Of a DNA stretch of 64,000 nt, positions 61,263-64,000 are shown piece after piece. Source of the stretch: Serilophus lunatus (taxonomy: Eukaryota; Chordata; Aves; Passeriformes; Eurylaimidae); assembly GCA_013399895.1 (NCBI GenBank), contig VXBA01003437.1:2830064-2894063 (forward strand), given 5' to 3'. The translations under genes were made by a program, and so were the position numbers. Numbering within the stretch: position 1 is the stretch's first letter; each line of letters begins with the position of its first letter. Below the pieces are notes generated by a model that did no database searches, was not told where the DNA came from, and saw only the letters and a list, made by a program, of their open reading frames with translations.

Positions 61263-62164
61263 CTACATGTTCTAGGGATTTATAACTAGAAAGAAAAATA
61301 GAGTTCAAATACAAGGATGAGGATGAGTTTCAGATGTTATTCCCTCTACGCCTCCATTCTAAGATCAAAGTAAATGAGATAGAATGAGCACACTTCTGCT
61401 TTTGCAGACAGTAAGAAAATTTCTACCTTTCTTTTCACCTGAAACTATTGGCTCCTGAGGTACCATTTTTTCTATCCTGCATAACAGCGCTGAAGACAAA
61501 GAGATTTATTGCTGATACTATCCAAGTTCTGACTTATCTTTGGCATCTAACAGTTTGATTTGTTTCTCACTTTGAGAGCTCAGTTTCAGGTCATTTTCTG
61601 ATTCCTCTTAATAGTTTCGGCAGGGTTCTTTACACTACATTCAGCATAAGATTGCTTTAATAACAGAAATAACTAAATATTTAGAGTAGATAGAAAAAAA
61701 TGTTCTTTGTATTAACTAAAGTTATAGTTAAGTAATCTTCACCTTCAAATTTATTTGGAAACTTGCTTCTTGAAATACCTAATTTTGTGAGCGGCAGTAA
61801 CAGAAGGTTGTGGCTGACAAACTTCAGTTTTGAAAATATTTGAGGTTAAAAGCATTAGAAACTAACATTGAAATTTTATTACAAGATATATATTTTTGTG
61901 ATACAATCATTAGACAGTGCAGCCTTGAACCTGCTGTAAAAAACGTCTGGAATCATAACAAACCTCATAATCTTTCCTCTGTATGGTAACATGGGCTAGA
62001 GTTCCTAAGTGACTGAAATAAGTCTAAAAGTGTCATTGTTAATCTCTGAAACATTCAGCTCTGAAACATTCAGCATGAGTTTCTCCATAAACTGTTACCT
62101 GGAACTGAAGAAAGTCTGTGCTGTATTTTTTCCCATTTGTTAAAAGTAAGCATGTGCTCTGACG
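61263..62164. other. Non-coding stretch
   Basis: AT-rich sequence. The only clear structure is a perfect 15-bp tandem duplication at 62044-62073. Confidence 0.55.
62044..62073. repeat. Perfect 15-bp tandem duplication
   Basis: CTCTGAAACATTCAG occurs twice in direct succession with no mismatch. Confidence 0.92.
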
Positions 62165-62537
62165 TGATCTCCACAGACTGCAGTTCCTTCAAGAATATCC
62201 ACCTGCTCTGGTGTGGGTCCTCATGAACAGCAGCGACTATTCTTCTCCATCATGCAGCACATCTTCCTCCTCTGACCTTGGTGTCCTCTCTTTTATTCCT
62301 CACTCTTTTTGTTCCTTTCTCCACTTAATGTTTTGTATCCTTTCTTAAATAAGTTTCCACAGAGGCGCGATCAGCTTGGCTGCCAGGATCAGCTGTGTCC
62401 CAAGGTGGGTCTGTGGTGCATCTTTCTGCAGCTGTCATTGTCCAGCATCAGGCAGCCCCTGATCTGTTCCCACAGAGGTCAGCTCTGCAGACTCCATCTG
62501 CCTTGTTACCAAAAACTTGCCACTTACACCCAATATA
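62165..62537 (-). mobile_element. Avian LTR-type repeat, minus strand
   Basis: On the minus strand the order of blocks matches a common bird LTR-type repeat that I recognise by its start: TATATTGGGTGTAAGTGGCA with 'agtttttggtaac' (usual form TGTATTGGGTTTG...GGCAAGGTTTTGGTAGC), then a variable part, 'gcgcctctgtggaaacttatttaagaaaggat' (TATA-like TATTTAAG), 'gacaccaaggtcagaggagg' and 'cacaccagagcaggtgga'. The plus-strand coordinates are 62165 (approximate) to 62537. No target duplication was found and the inner end is uncertain. The Repbase name is not recalled. It is an old, diverged copy. Confidence 0.68.
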
Positions 62538-64000
62538 AAGTGACAATATAAATGACACAAAATTAACTTCAGCTCATATGCTTTTTGATCCCAGGCCCCT
62601 CTCTCTTGAGACAGACTAAGTTTATGAGGTGGAGGGATGACTGCATGCGGGGCATTGTGTGACACTTGTTAGAGAAAAGGGCAGGCAGATAGTGCTGCAA
62701 ACAGGAGGCTGAAGAAAAAGATAGACCTATGATTTGTGCAGTTGTTACAAATAAGTGTTTTAGGTCATTCAAAGAGTCACCATCAAAGGTATCAGCAAAA
62801 GCAGGTTTAATATTAAAGCGAAAGCATGACAAATTTCATTGTCAAGGCTCAGTCTACTGCTTACTAGATGGCTAAAGCACATCACAGAAAAAAATTTACT
62901 AAAATCAATCAATCTAAAAGTAAAATCAATAAAAAATTATCTTCATGAGGGTTAGGGATAGAAACAGGAAAGGATAGAAAAGTTTAAGGATAAAAAGGAG
63001 TAAGAAAGACCCTCCCACTGAATCACAAGGTTTACAGTGGACCCAAACTTAGCCCTACACTTGACAGTTTAGTCCTAAAGTTTTTAACAGCACTTAATTA
63101 ATAGCTCAATTTAAACAATTTAGCAAGATTCATATAGAATTAGTACATGAGTAACTCACTTATAAGACTAAGAATCTAAGAGAACAACATTCATAGTACA
63201 TTTGCAACAGGATATTCATGCTTCCACATACACACAAACAAAAGGGGTATGTACAAGGTATACATGAGTGAAAAATTCCCCTTGAATTCTTTGAAGTGCT
63301 TACATCAGTTACCTTTGCATCTCCTCCATGGGCAAAGGGCTGAGCCTCAGAGAATGGGAGTATCAGCCCAGGATCCATCATGGGCATTCAGCAGCAGTCC
63401 TCTGAGTCTAAAAAACGTAAGAGTCTACTGGCTCTGAGAGGCATTCCACTCAGAGGGAGATTGCTGGTCACAGTCCACTGCAGTCCAGGAAATATCAAAG
63501 GGCTTCATTTAGGACTGCTGTTTATAGGTTCACAAGAGGACGGGCTTTAGTCATAGTAATTTTCCATCCTGACTGCAATTCAGGTCAGTAACTTTCTTTG
63601 AAAGTTTGACAATAAAAAAGTTATTCCATTGAGTTGTTATTCAGGCAAAAAAAAGTAGTTTTCCAAGGCTGTTTGTCAAAAAAATAGGATCTCATTTGAC
63701 AGCTCCCAAGGTCCTGAGAACAGACAGTAATTTCTGATAAGCTCAAGAGTATCTTAGTCCAGATGCTATATATCAAGGCTGAAGCCTAATGAGCACTTCT
63801 GAGATCATGCTATGGCCTGAGGAGATGGGTGGGGTGTGTTGCGTTGCTACAGCAGTGAAACTGCACTTTAGAGAAATAGATTTAATATTAATCTTTGCCA
63901 TAAAATTACTTAACAGTATTTAGCAGTTATTTAAAACAAAAATTACCAAGTTCTCTAAGATAGGAAGATATTTTTTCTCTAAGACAGTGACTCACAGCTA
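62538..64000. other. Non-coding stretch to window end
   Basis: AT-rich sequence with no recognised gene or repeat family. Short frames at 62569-62832 and 63160-63437 have no family-like content. Confidence 0.55.

Noticed and set aside
1..64000. tRNA, rRNA, CRISPR array, bacterial operon or phage features
   Set aside because: None seen on either strand; the composition and repeats are those of a bird chromosome.

Overview
This window is nuclear genomic DNA from a bird. The evidence is a set of 5'-truncated CR1 LINE copies, several of which keep the CR1 3' end (GATTCTAT-type tail), together with solo LTRs of avian endogenous-retrovirus type, including one whose layout matches the common bird ERVL LTR. 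The rest is AT-rich, non-coding vertebrate-like sequence. I found no host exon, rRNA, tRNA, CRISPR array, operon or bacterial feature. Every open frame is short, and the longest ones are CR1 remnants, frames across N gaps or chance frames. The window is best read as a gene desert or the inside of a large intron.

Layout. 1-7.4 kb: three plus-strand CR1 3' fragments (1126, 4448, 6793). 7.5-9.05 kb: a GC-rich LTR-like element with CCAAT, TATA and AATAAA signals, interrupted by an N gap (7556-8119). 11.17-12.04 kb: a solo LTR with a perfect 6-bp target duplication. 12.2-12.96 kb: a second LTR-like element with a GC-rich core, only 169 bp away. 14.1 kb: a short CR1 end. 16.39-17.01 kb: a minus-strand TGT...ACA LTR with a 5-bp target duplication. 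17-23.2 kb: AT-rich with nothing recognised. 23.2-25.3 kb: a long minus-strand CR1 whose reverse-transcriptase middle is an N gap (23626-24390).

28.3 kb: CR1 end. 29.1-29.5 kb: LTR with TATA and AATAAA. 36.3-36.9 kb: ERVL-type LTR. 44.3-44.9 kb: weak LTR candidate. 48.6-50.5 kb: the most informative CR1, with RT-domain coding remnants. 52.6 kb and 60.7 kb: older minus-strand CR1 pieces. 56.4 kb: a (TATAA)n microsatellite. 62.2-62.5 kb: another avian LTR-type repeat on the minus strand.

Nothing here acts as a gene system. The structure records successive retroelement insertions: several CR1 groups distinguishable by their C-terminal coding region, and LTRs without internal coding regions, as left by LTR-LTR recombination. 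The most useful results are the mapped LTR boundaries with target duplications, the mismatch between the second assembly gap and the CR1 it interrupts, and the LTR-embedded promoter signals. I did not find evidence for a previously undescribed biological system.
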